From a virus: DNA of 22,627 nucleotides. The stretch's first letter is position 1, and every line of letters starts with the position of its first letter. The notes below the pieces were generated by a model. That model saw nothing but the letters and a program-made list of their open reading frames with translations. It ran no database searches and was not told where the DNA came from. The stretch lies in the IMG/VR virus record IMGVR_UViG_3300047557_002009, positions 1-22,627 of that record; one strand, written 5' to 3'. The translations under genes were made by a program, and so were the position numbers. This document shows positions 1-5,568 of the stretch, in pieces.

Positions 1-2
1 CA

Positions 3-29
3 TTAATTGAAAGCGCAGATATTAAGTAA
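3..29 (+). CDS. C-terminal end of an upstream gene (partial)
   Basis: The first complete codon begins at base 3. The frame stays open for eight codons, reading LIESADIK, and stops at TAA 27-29. It is the only plus-strand frame open from the left edge for more than two codons, and it ends 27 bases before a good terminator hairpin, as expected for the last gene of an operon. Too little is present to identify the protein, and the frame could be open by chance. Confidence 0.4.
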   Translation, partial: LIESADIK

Positions 30-56
30 TTAATAGTTTAACAAATTAAAATAAGA

Positions 57-85
57 AGCAGCGGCATTTTTGTCGCTGTTTTTTT
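57..85 (+). terminator. Rho-independent terminator upstream of the thioredoxin operon
   Basis: The arms CAGCGGCA (59-66) and TGTCGCTG (71-78) form an 8-bp stem with one G-T wobble around a TTTT loop, followed by an uninterrupted T run from 79 to 85. It separates the upstream operon from the promoter that begins 9 bases later. Confidence 0.85.
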
Positions 86-93
86 ATCTTTTA

Positions 94-125
94 TTTGGAA
101 ATTTGAAATATTTTCATTATCTTTA
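94..125 (+). promoter_or_regulatory. Bacteroidota-type promoter for the thioredoxin operon
   Basis: TTTG at 94-97 is followed by exactly 20 bases and TATCTTTA at 118-125. This fits the known Bacteroidota primary-sigma pattern (TTG near -33, TAnnTTTG near -7) except for the last base. If the second box ends at -4, as in that pattern, transcription starts at 129, the A of the thioredoxin ATG, so the mRNA would be leaderless. The same spacing recurs at three other gaps in this window. Confidence 0.65.
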
Positions 126-128
126 AGT

Positions 129-395
129 ATGATAGAGATTTTATATTTTTCAGCACCGTGGTGTGGGCCTTGCAAGGCAATGAAGCCCGCAATCGATAAA
201 TTTGAGACTACTTTAGATACATCCAAGGTAAAGATTACGAGAATCAATATTGACGAAGAGAAAGAATTAACATCGAATTACAAAATTCAGTCAGTTCCTA
301 CTTTTGTATTTGTTAAAGATTCAGTAACCTTAGAAGTTTTAGTAGGCGTACAGTCAATTAAGACGTTCGAACAAATTTTAGAAAAATGGAGCTAA
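129..395 (+). CDS. Thioredoxin
   Basis: An 88-aa thioredoxin-fold protein with the canonical active site WCGPC at residues 11-15 (redox cysteines 12 and 15) and the conserved cis-proline in SVPTF (Pro57). It is slightly shorter than bacterial thioredoxins (about 105 aa) and lacks some N-terminal sequence ahead of the first strand, as in many phage thioredoxins and glutaredoxins. Its likely role is cytoplasmic dithiol reduction, for example supplying electrons to ribonucleotide reductase; the partner is not visible here. It is the first gene of its operon, and its ATG coincides with the predicted transcription start. Its last 10 bases overlap the next gene, HPRT, which implies coupled translation. 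The fold assignment is firm; the physiological target is inferred. Confidence 0.93.
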   Translation: MIEILYFSAPWCGPCKAMKPAIDKFETTLDTSKVKITRINIDEEKELTSNYKIQSVPTFVFVKDSVTLEVLVGVQSIKTFEQILEKWS

Positions 396-898
396 CTTTA
401 ATTGAAGAAAAAGATATTCGCGAGAGGGTTAAAGTTTTAGCAAATGAAATTGGCAGAGATTATAAAGATCATAGTGATCTTGTGTTTGTGTGTGTATTAC
501 GTGGCGCTTTTTTATTCTTTGCTGACTTAGTTCGTGAATTAGATATGGATGTTGAAACGGAATTTCTTCAAGCATCCAGTTACGAAAACGGAACAGAGAG
601 CCAAGGACTAACGATTAAATCTCAATTAAGTAATAACGTTAAAAATAAAACTGTTTTTATTGTTGATGATATAATCGATACGGGCCAAACTTTAAAAAGT
701 TTATCTGGTATTTATAGAGATTTAGGTGCAAAAGAAGTTAAGACAGTTGCTTTAGTTTGCAGACCTTCTAGTATACATATGATAGACTATTATGGATTTA
801 AAATTGGTGATGAATGGATTTATGGATATGGATTAGATTTGCAAAGTAAAAAAAGAACTTTAAAAGAAATAAAATATATTGAACCAAATGTAGATTAA
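386..898 (+). CDS. hpt: Hypoxanthine (6-oxopurine) phosphoribosyltransferase
   Basis: A 170-aa type I phosphoribosyltransferase, the usual length for bacterial Hpt. It should convert hypoxanthine or guanine plus PRPP to IMP or GMP. Visible motifs are the LRG diphosphate loop (38-40), the flexible-loop SSY (64-66), the PRPP-binding VDDIIDTGQTL (93-103) with its paired acidic residues, and the base-recognition segment near WIYGYGLD (144-151). The start overlaps the end of the thioredoxin gene by 10 bases, and the next gene starts 1 base after the stop. The pairing with thioredoxin suggests a nucleotide salvage and deoxynucleotide supply unit for phage DNA synthesis. Preference for hypoxanthine over guanine or xanthine cannot be read from sequence alone. 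Confidence 0.93.
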   Translation: MELTLIEEKDIRERVKVLANEIGRDYKDHSDLVFVCVLRGAFLFFADLVRELDMDVETEFLQASSYENGTESQGLTIKSQLSNNVKNKTVFIVDDIIDTGQTLKSLSGIYRDLGAKEVKTVALVCRPSSIHMIDYYGFKIGDEWIYGYGLDLQSKKRTLKEIKYIEPNVD

Positions 899-899
899 T

Positions 900-1172
900 A
901 TGGATAATGAAAGAATGAAAAAAATTATTTTGGAGATGTATACGGGGCAAGTAAATATGCAAGATGCTGTTGATTTAGTTTCTGAGTACATGATTGAAAC
1001 TAAAGGTGAAGTTAATGTTAAAGTACTTCAACACATTACAAATCAAATGGACCCGTTTGCGATGCAAATGATGCAAAGAGCTGTTGAAGTATCAAAACAA
1101 TATTTTGAAGCTACAAGAGTAACTATTACGAGAGTAATGAAATTAGATGGGACGTTTATATATGCGTTTTAA
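900..1172 (+). CDS. Conserved-looking hypothetical protein, 90 aa
   Basis: Not recognised. The 90-aa product is predicted mostly helical, rich in methionine (for example QMDPFAMQMMQRA at about 49-61), with no cysteine, membrane segment or signal peptide. It ends in a short strand-like stretch (LDGTFIYAF). The gene starts 1 base after the hpt stop, and its own stop shares bases with the next start (TAATG at 1170-1174), so it is firmly embedded in the operon. The tight packing and long open frame in AT-rich DNA make it a real gene. The function is unknown. Confidence 0.8.
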   Translation: MDNERMKKIILEMYTGQVNMQDAVDLVSEYMIETKGEVNVKVLQHITNQMDPFAMQMMQRAVEVSKQYFEATRVTITRVMKLDGTFIYAF

Positions 1173-2095
1173 TGATTGGATATCATATATACTATCAAAA
1201 AAATAAAGAAATAAACTTTGTAGAGATATCTTCTCAATTTGCATCTGCATTGTTTTGGAAAAAGAATTTTGGGCCGATTCGGTTATACTGTAATTCTAAG
1301 TTTCTAGAGACAATATCATTATATAAATTAGATTCATTATATGACGAAATAAACGTAGATATATTAGATAATATTCCATATAATTCAAAAACACTTTTAA
1401 AATATTGGAGTTTACCTAAACTATATGCTGCTAATGAAATTTCAAAATTAGAATCTACTTATTGTATATTAGATACTGATTTATGGATTACAAACTATTT
1501 TGACTGGGATAAATCTAAAGATTTTTTAGCATTTCATTACGAATCCTTTGATTTAAAGAATAAATATAATCCATATCTTATACCTTCGTCATTTATAGAT
1601 GATTATAATGAAAAAGAATGGGATGTATTAGCCATGAATTGTGCTTTTATGTATATTAATAATCAACAAATGGTATTTGATTGGTTTGAATATGCAGATA
1701 AAGTTGTAAAGTTAAATAAAACGGTAAAAACAAAAAATAAAAAAGACGTATATACGTTATTTATTGAGCAACGTGCAATTACTTATATTTGTGAAAAGTT
1801 AAAATTAAATTACGGCACATTTATACCTAATATATATACATCTGGCTTAAAAGATGATGATGTATGGAACCCGGAATTAGATTTTTCAGATATTCCGCAA
1901 AAATATATCAAACATATCTGGGGACTTAAAAATTTTTACGATTCTATAACATTAAAATTATTAGATTCAATATATAATGATATACATTCAGAGTTTGGAT
2001 TTTTAGAAATAGATTTTCCAGAACTTTATTTAAAACGATTAATAATAATTCAAAATGAAATTAGTACTAATATCAGACACACATACAATGCATGA
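1172..2095 (+). CDS. Glycosyltransferase-like protein
   Basis: A 307-aa protein with features of a GT-A-type glycosyltransferase. An N-terminal half of alternating strands leads to CILDTDLWI (98-106), whose DTD at 101-103 is a typical metal and nucleotide-sugar DxD motif placed after a hydrophobic strand. Later features are FIEQRAI (197-203), an acidic-basic motif often near the acceptor site, and KHIWG (247-251), resembling the late His-containing motif of such enzymes. It probably transfers a sugar to a phage or host surface molecule or to modified DNA; the acceptor is unknown. It starts inside the preceding stop (TAATG). Its last 41 bases overlap the next gene in another frame. No signal peptide is seen. 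The family is inferred from motif layout, not from a specific match. Confidence 0.6.
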   Translation: MIGYHIYYQKNKEINFVEISSQFASALFWKKNFGPIRLYCNSKFLETISLYKLDSLYDEINVDILDNIPYNSKTLLKYWSLPKLYAANEISKLESTYCILDTDLWITNYFDWDKSKDFLAFHYESFDLKNKYNPYLIPSSFIDDYNEKEWDVLAMNCAFMYINNQQMVFDWFEYADKVVKLNKTVKTKNKKDVYTLFIEQRAITYICEKLKLNYGTFIPNIYTSGLKDDDVWNPELDFSDIPQKYIKHIWGLKNFYDSITLKLLDSIYNDIHSEFGFLEIDFPELYLKRLIIIQNEISTNIRHTYNA

Positions 2096-2723
2096 AGATC
2101 TTGTATTACCGAAAGGTGATATACTGATACATGCCGGAGACTTTACCGGCAGAGGTAAGCCTCATGAAGTAGAAGATTTTTTTGGTTGGTTAGAAAGACA
2201 AGCAAAAGAGTTTAAGCATATTGTATTTATTGCCGGAAATCATGATATGGCTTTCGAATATAAAAGTACATGGACTATAGATATGCTAAAATCTTTACCT
2301 AGTAATATACATTATTTAGAAGATAGTAGCATTACAATTGATGGCATTAAATTTTATGGATCTCCATGGCAGCCTGAATTTTTTAATTGGGCATTTAATT
2401 TAAGAAGAGGTAGAGAATTAGAAGAAAAGTGGGAAATGATTCCTCACGATACTGATGTACTCGTTACTCATGGTCCTCCTATGAATATATTAGATTATAC
2501 TGCGAGAGATATGTGGAATGTAGGATGTTTGAATTTATATGATAGAGTAATGCTGATTAAACCTAAACTTCACGTATTTGGACATATCCATGAAGGATAT
2601 GGTATAAAAGAACATGAAGGTATTACGTTTGTTAATGCTAGTAGCGCAACTCTTAGGTATGAAATAAAAAATAAACCTATTGAGATTGAATATAGTAACG
2701 AAAAAGGTATAGAATTTTTATAA
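2055..2723 (+). CDS. Metallophosphoesterase, MPPED-like
   Basis: A 222-aa calcineurin-like phosphoesterase with the full set of metal-binding motifs: SDTH (7-10), AGDF (27-30), GNHD (61-64), THGPP (138-142) and FGHIHEGYG (175-183). The segment GSPWQPEFFNWAFNL (102-116) is characteristic of the MPPED1/MPPED2 subgroup of metal-dependent phosphodiesterases. It probably hydrolyses a phosphomonoester or cyclic or linear phosphodiester in the cytoplasm; the substrate is unknown. The start at MKLVLISDTH is the natural family start, so the 41-base overlap with the glycosyltransferase gene is real. It is the last gene of the operon, and its stop codon lies inside the terminator hairpin. Confidence 0.92.
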   Translation: MKLVLISDTHTMHEDLVLPKGDILIHAGDFTGRGKPHEVEDFFGWLERQAKEFKHIVFIAGNHDMAFEYKSTWTIDMLKSLPSNIHYLEDSSITIDGIKFYGSPWQPEFFNWAFNLRRGRELEEKWEMIPHDTDVLVTHGPPMNILDYTARDMWNVGCLNLYDRVMLIKPKLHVFGHIHEGYGIKEHEGITFVNASSATLRYEIKNKPIEIEYSNEKGIEFL

Positions 2724-2738
2724 TTTTATACCTTTTTT
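2703..2738 (+). terminator. Terminator of the thioredoxin-to-phosphoesterase operon
   Basis: AAAGGTATA (2703-2711) pairs with TATACCTTT (2727-2735). Weak further A-T pairs lie inside, and a T run covers 2733-2738. The stop codon TAA at 2721-2723 lies inside the hairpin, so coding sequence and terminator overlap. The -33-like box of the next promoter starts 1 base after the T run. Confidence 0.75.
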
Positions 2739-2739
2739 C

Positions 2740-2770
2740 TTGTTTATTTGAAAAGTGCATTTTATATTTA
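2740..2770 (+). promoter_or_regulatory. Bacteroidota-type promoter for the small-protein operon
   Basis: TTG at 2740-2742, exactly 20 bases, then TATATTTA at 2763-2770. This is the same layout and spacing as at 94-125. Predicted transcription starts near 2774, leaving a short AT-rich leader of about 19 bases before the ATG at 2793, so this transcript is not leaderless. Confidence 0.55.
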
Positions 2771-2792
2771 AGTATATTAAAAAAATAAAAAT

Positions 2793-3050
2793 ATGAGTAC
2801 ATGGAAAACAGTCGACGTTGATGTTGATATCGAATTAGAAGATGTTATTGATTTTATTGATTCGGCATCTGAAAAAGAATTAGAGAAAATTTTAAAAGCA
2901 GTAAAAGAAGAAATGGGTGAATATTCTACTACATTTTCTTCAATACGCGATACACAATTATACAGTGACTTAATGGATGCTGTTGAAGAAGCAGTTACCC
3001 GCCACGTTGATATGAAAGTGATGATTGATATAATTAAGTCTCTAAAATAA
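2793..3050 (+). CDS. Hypothetical acidic protein, 85 aa
   Basis: Not recognised. The 85-aa product is strongly acidic and predicted largely helical. An N-terminal acidic stretch (VDVDVDIELEDVIDFID, 8-24) is followed by a helix with alternating Glu and Lys. No cysteine, membrane segment or catalytic motif is seen. It opens a four-gene unit bounded by its own promoter and terminator and lies 3 bases from the next start. Small acidic phage proteins in such positions are sometimes modulators of host proteins, but nothing in the sequence shows that here. Confidence 0.75.
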   Translation: MSTWKTVDVDVDIELEDVIDFIDSASEKELEKILKAVKEEMGEYSTTFSSIRDTQLYSDLMDAVEEAVTRHVDMKVMIDIIKSLK

Positions 3051-3053
3051 TAT

Positions 3054-3389
3054 ATGAAACTAGAAACGGTAAAAAAACGTGTAAATAAGTATTATCCTTT
3101 GGCTAAGGCTTATAAAGAATTAGGGTCTTATTATATAGGAATTCCTGATTCAATGGATGATACTATTATAAATTTATTTGATGAATATTTTATTCCTTCG
3201 GTAGCTACTGAAGAAGAAGCTTGGAATAAAGCATTACTTTGTTGTAAAACAACTCAAAACTTTAATAGAACGCATCCGGATCGTATTGATGAGATAGATG
3301 AAATGAAGATGAGTCGTCTTAAAACTAGAGCAAATAAAATACATAAATCACGTGCAAAAAATAAGTCAAAGATATTTATAAATGATTAA
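3054..3389 (+). CDS. Hypothetical protein, 111 aa
   Basis: Not recognised. A 111-aa protein with a mixed N-terminal half and a lysine- and arginine-rich C-terminus (residues about 84-106), giving an acidic-then-basic charge pattern. Two adjacent cysteines occur in LLCCKTTQNF (62-71). The basic tail could contact nucleic acid, which is a guess. It starts 3 bases after the previous stop and is followed by an 11-base gap. Confidence 0.72.
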   Translation: MKLETVKKRVNKYYPLAKAYKELGSYYIGIPDSMDDTIINLFDEYFIPSVATEEEAWNKALLCCKTTQNFNRTHPDRIDEIDEMKMSRLKTRANKIHKSRAKNKSKIFIND

Positions 3390-3400
3390 TGATGTTATAA

Positions 3401-3658
3401 ATGTTAGACATATCTTCTATCTTTAATGATTTAAATATTAAGAATGAAATGGCCGGTCCATACTTAACTAGTAAAGAAAAAGATCAGGTTTTAGATAGAT
3501 TATATAATTTACAGGCACGATTAGAAAATATGAATAGTTATGAAAATTTAGCTATCGTAGATTCTGTAATTAATTTCGTAGAAAATTATGATAAGTCGCT
3601 GTCTGAGCATACTAAAAAAATTCTTAATGACATTTTACAACAAATTTCTAAAAAATGA
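3401..3658 (+). CDS. Hypothetical helical protein, 85 aa
   Basis: Not recognised. The 85-aa product is predicted almost entirely helical, with heptad-like spacing of Leu, Ile and Val from about residue 28 to the end, so it could form a coiled-coil or helical bundle. It has no cysteine, signal peptide or membrane segment. Its stop overlaps the next start in an ATGA (3655-3658), a strong sign of translational coupling with that gene. Confidence 0.72.
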   Translation: MLDISSIFNDLNIKNEMAGPYLTSKEKDQVLDRLYNLQARLENMNSYENLAIVDSVINFVENYDKSLSEHTKKILNDILQQISKK

Positions 3659-4116
3659 CAAAGCCAGCATTTGTTTATGATAATATCTTTTTAAATAAAG
3701 ATGATTATGAGTTTTTTCAAAGCTTACCAAACAGAGAAAAGCTTTTATTTTTATATGACCTTTGCTTAGAGGTTGAGGAGTTTGAAGAAGATAATGAAGA
3801 AGAATTATTTGAACCTGAAGAAGGTTCTGAAAATAATTTTTTAACACCTAAACTTTTAAAATTTTTAGAGCAAGCTTCTTATGACTCAAACTACGTGCAT
3901 ATTTTATTACTTCCTGATTCCTTAGTAATTTCTGGAAATTTAAGTTCAACAATAGATTCTACAAAAAAATACTTATTTAACGATGGATATATCTTTACAA
4001 AAGAACCATTTAACAATAAGTTTTTAGATAAAGAATTAAAAATGCTTCAACAATATTTTAAATACGTAGAAGTATATAAATTACTTTCTATTATTCATCC
4101 TAGTAGTTTAAATTAA
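3655..4116 (+). CDS. Hypothetical acidic protein, 153 aa
   Basis: Not recognised. The 153-aa product has an acidic low-complexity linker of Glu, Asp and Phe (residues about 39-62) between a helical N-terminus and a more ordered C-terminal half that contains a hydrophobic strand-like segment, VHILLLPDSLVISG (80-93). It is the last gene of its unit; its start lies inside the previous stop and a terminator begins at its own stop codon. The four-gene unit from 2793 contains no recognisable domain, a typical accessory phage cassette. Confidence 0.75.
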   Translation: MTKPAFVYDNIFLNKDDYEFFQSLPNREKLLFLYDLCLEVEEFEEDNEEELFEPEEGSENNFLTPKLLKFLEQASYDSNYVHILLLPDSLVISGNLSSTIDSTKKYLFNDGYIFTKEPFNNKFLDKELKMLQQYFKYVEVYKLLSIIHPSSLN

Positions 4117-4137
4117 GCCCTATTAAGGGCTTTTTTT
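4115..4137 (+). terminator. Terminator after the small-protein operon
   Basis: AAGCCCT (4115-4121) and AGGGCTT (4126-4132) form a perfect 7-bp stem with an ATTA loop, followed by T residues to 4137. The arm begins inside the stop codon of the upstream gene. A promoter starts 12 bases further on. Confidence 0.88.
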
Positions 4138-4148
4138 ATGTAATTAAA

Positions 4149-4180
4149 TTTGGTTTTTTGATTTGTTTACCTTATCTTTA
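4149..4180 (+). promoter_or_regulatory. Bacteroidota-type promoter for the UV damage endonuclease gene
   Basis: TTTG at 4149-4152, exactly 20 bases, then TATCTTTA at 4173-4180. This matches the promoter at 94-125 in both boxes and in spacing; in both the upstream box is also extended to TTTGG. Predicted transcription starts at 4184, 1 base before the ATG at 4185. This also decides the start codon: the in-frame TTG at 4158 lies upstream of the predicted transcript. Confidence 0.65.
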
Positions 4181-4184
4181 TGAT

Positions 4185-5105
4185 ATGATAAGAAATTTAG
4201 GTTATGCGTGTATTAACACTACTTTGCAAAAAAGTAAGATTAGTACTAATCGCGGTATGAAACAAGCTACGTTTAAGTCTAAGGGCTTACCGTATGCATC
4301 TGAACTAGCATTGAAAAATGTTATTGATTTAGAAAAGATTATTCATTGGAATGAAGCTAATAATATTAGGTTCTTCCGTATTAGCAGTGACATCTTTCCA
4401 TGGTGTAGCGAATACAATTTTGACCAACTTCCGGATTTTCCTCAGATTAAAGAAGTTATGGAGCGCATTGGCCTATATATTCAAGCTCATAAACACCGAA
4501 TTACCGCTCACCCAGGCCCTTTTAATTTATTAGCATCTCCTAATGAAGCTGTGGTTAAAAAGACTCTTATAGAGCTTGAAAACCATTCTAAGGTATTTGA
4601 TTTATTAGGTTTGGATGAGTCTCCGTATAATAAGATTAACATACATGTAGGCGCTACGTATAACAATAAAGAAGGCGCGGCTAAGACATGGGTTAAGAAT
4701 ATGAGACGCTTAAGTACTGCTTGTGCTTCTCGTTTAACTGTTGAGAATGATGATAAAGCATCTATGTTCTCAGTTAAAGATTTATATCATATGGTACATT
4801 CAGAATGTGGTGTTCCTATTGTGTTTGATTTTCATCATCATACTTTCAATACTGGCGAGTTATCTGAATTTGAAGCTCTTAAGTTAGCTTCTTGCACGTG
4901 GCCAATGGATGTTATTACAACTACGCATTATTCTGAAAGCAAATCATTACATTTTAATGACCCGAAAATTAAACTTCAAGCTCATAGTGACTTAATCAAT
5001 GGGCCGATTAATTGTCATGGCCTTAATATTGATGTTATGATTGAAGCAAAGTCTAAAGAATTAGCACTTTTGGAGTTTAGAAAAAAATATTTTCCTGAAG
5101 TCTAG
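4185..5105 (+). CDS. uvsE: UV damage endonuclease, UvdE/UvsE family
   Basis: A 306-aa TIM-barrel endonuclease that nicks DNA 5' to UV photoproducts and some other lesions, starting alternative excision repair. The N-terminus IRNLGYACIN is the family signature. Expected metal and active-site segments are present: SSDIFPW (68-74), TAHPG (107-111, His109), IHVG (153-156, His154), TVENDD (185-190, Glu187), FDFHHHT (214-220, Asp215 and His218) and a TTHYSES segment. The length is normal. A TTG 27 bases upstream is also in frame, but the ATG matches the family start and the promoter position. Sampled 60-base lines look richer in G+C (mostly about 33-42 %) than structural genes in this window, suggesting later acquisition. 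It would protect phage DNA or replace host repair. Confidence 0.93.
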   Translation: MIRNLGYACINTTLQKSKISTNRGMKQATFKSKGLPYASELALKNVIDLEKIIHWNEANNIRFFRISSDIFPWCSEYNFDQLPDFPQIKEVMERIGLYIQAHKHRITAHPGPFNLLASPNEAVVKKTLIELENHSKVFDLLGLDESPYNKINIHVGATYNNKEGAAKTWVKNMRRLSTACASRLTVENDDKASMFSVKDLYHMVHSECGVPIVFDFHHHTFNTGELSEFEALKLASCTWPMDVITTTHYSESKSLHFNDPKIKLQAHSDLINGPINCHGLNIDVMIEAKSKELALLEFRKKYFPEV

Positions 5106-5195
5106 GAAATATGATAAAATTTAATTATAATGATGATGGGATAGAATAAGAAATGGGTCCACACCATATAATAATTAAATAATATTAAATATACT

Positions 5196-5209
5196 ATAAT
5201 TATAATAAA
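5196..5209 (+). promoter_or_regulatory. Degenerate copy of the candidate late element
   Basis: ATAATTATAATAAA matches 13 of 14 bases of the element found before the genes at 9521 and 14294. It lies 12 bases before the ATG at 5222 in a 116-base gap (5106-5221) that is otherwise low-complexity AT. In such DNA a chance match is quite possible. TATAAATC at 5210-5217 also differs by one base from the T4 late promoter TATAAATA. Confidence 0.25.
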
Positions 5210-5221
5210 TATAAATCGGTC

Positions 5222-5410
5222 ATGAGATACAAAGCACAAACACAAACAAAGTTAGAAGCAGTAAACAATCAATTGTTATCTATCGTAAAAGGATTAGATA
5301 CACGTACATTGTCTGCTGAACAAGTAACAGTAGAAATTCAACAGGTTAGACAGAAAGTAGAGAATATTATTTCTTTAATTGAATTGGAGCCGACAGATTA
5401 CGGTTATTAA
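5222..5410 (+). CDS. Hypothetical small coiled-coil protein, 62 aa
   Basis: Not recognised. The 62-aa product is predicted helical, with two amphipathic helices (about 8-24 and 34-54) joined at GLDTRTLSAEQ, ending in an acidic tail with TDYGY. It could form a helical hairpin or a small oligomer. It is isolated between two non-coding gaps, with the only ATG at 5222. Its composition is less AT-extreme than the flanking gaps, which favours a real gene. No function can be proposed. Confidence 0.65.
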   Translation: MRYKAQTQTKLEAVNNQLLSIVKGLDTRTLSAEQVTVEIQQVRQKVENIISLIELEPTDYGY

Positions 5411-5414
5411 CCAT

Positions 5415-5445
5415 TTTGATGATCATATATGAATGATTATCTTAA
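5415..5445 (+). promoter_or_regulatory. Weak promoter-like sequence with a hairpin in its spacer
   Basis: TTTG at 5415-5418, 19 bases, then TATCTTAA at 5438-5445. Spacing is one base shorter than in the four better examples. An imperfect palindrome, GATGATCAT (5418-5426) with ATGATTATC (5433-5441), fills the spacer and could be an operator. No ATG follows closely, so if active it would transcribe the short non-coding stretch up to the hairpin at 5501. Confidence 0.3.
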
Positions 5446-5500
5446 TTCAATAAAAGAATACCACTTTTAATTTTCCATTTAAAATTTTAAATTTAAGCAC

Positions 5501-5533
5501 TAAATCTTCATTGTTAATAGCAGTGGAGATTTA
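5501..5533 (+). terminator. Hairpin, probable terminator before the ClpP-like operon
   Basis: AAATCTTCATTG (5502-5513) pairs with CAGTGGAGATTT (5521-5532) over 12 bp with two G-T wobbles, extended by T5501-A5533, around the loop TTAATAG. The T-rich stretch that follows is broken (TTTGTTT), so termination may be partial. The promoter box TTTG begins at 5534, immediately against the stem. Confidence 0.6.
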
Positions 5534-5565
5534 TTTGTTTATAAGGGATTTTTTCTTTATATTAG
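5534..5565 (+). promoter_or_regulatory. Bacteroidota-type promoter for the ClpP-to-sigma operon
   Basis: TTTG at 5534-5537, exactly 20 bases, then TATATTAG at 5558-5565 (one mismatch to TAnnTTTG). Placing the end of the second box at -4 puts the transcription start at 5569, the A of the ATG, predicting a leaderless mRNA as for the thioredoxin operon. Confidence 0.6.
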
Positions 5566-5568
5566 ATT

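Noticed and set aside
38-247. Minus-strand open frame of 69 codons across the terminator and thioredoxin start
   Set aside because: It covers the terminator, promoter and the WCGPC-coding region on the other strand; its product is low complexity with no motif. The thioredoxin reading is unambiguous.
3635-3847. Minus-strand open frame of 70 codons
   Set aside because: It lies opposite a tightly coupled pair of plus-strand genes and shows only a hydrophobic, AT-driven composition with no motif.
4158-4184. TTG start that would add 9 residues to UvdE
   Set aside because: The extra residues overlap the promoter spacer and -7 box, and the family begins near the IRNLGYA segment, so the ATG at 4185 is preferred.
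4351-4533. Second plus-strand frame of 60 codons inside the UvdE gene
   Set aside because: It is nested in an intact enzyme gene with all active-site motifs and shows no recognisable feature.
5087-5112. Imperfect hairpin over the UvdE stop codon (ATATTTTCCT with AGGAAATAT)
   Set aside because: It has one bulge, few G-C pairs and no following T run, so it is not supported as a terminator.
5111-5149. Twelve-codon open frame in the gap after UvdE
   Set aside because: It is too short to support and fits chance in AT-rich sequence; no start signal is seen.
5161-5221. AT-rich low-complexity stretch considered as a replication origin
   Set aside because: No iterons, clustered repeats or strong inverted repeats are visible; it is simply AT-rich like other gaps.
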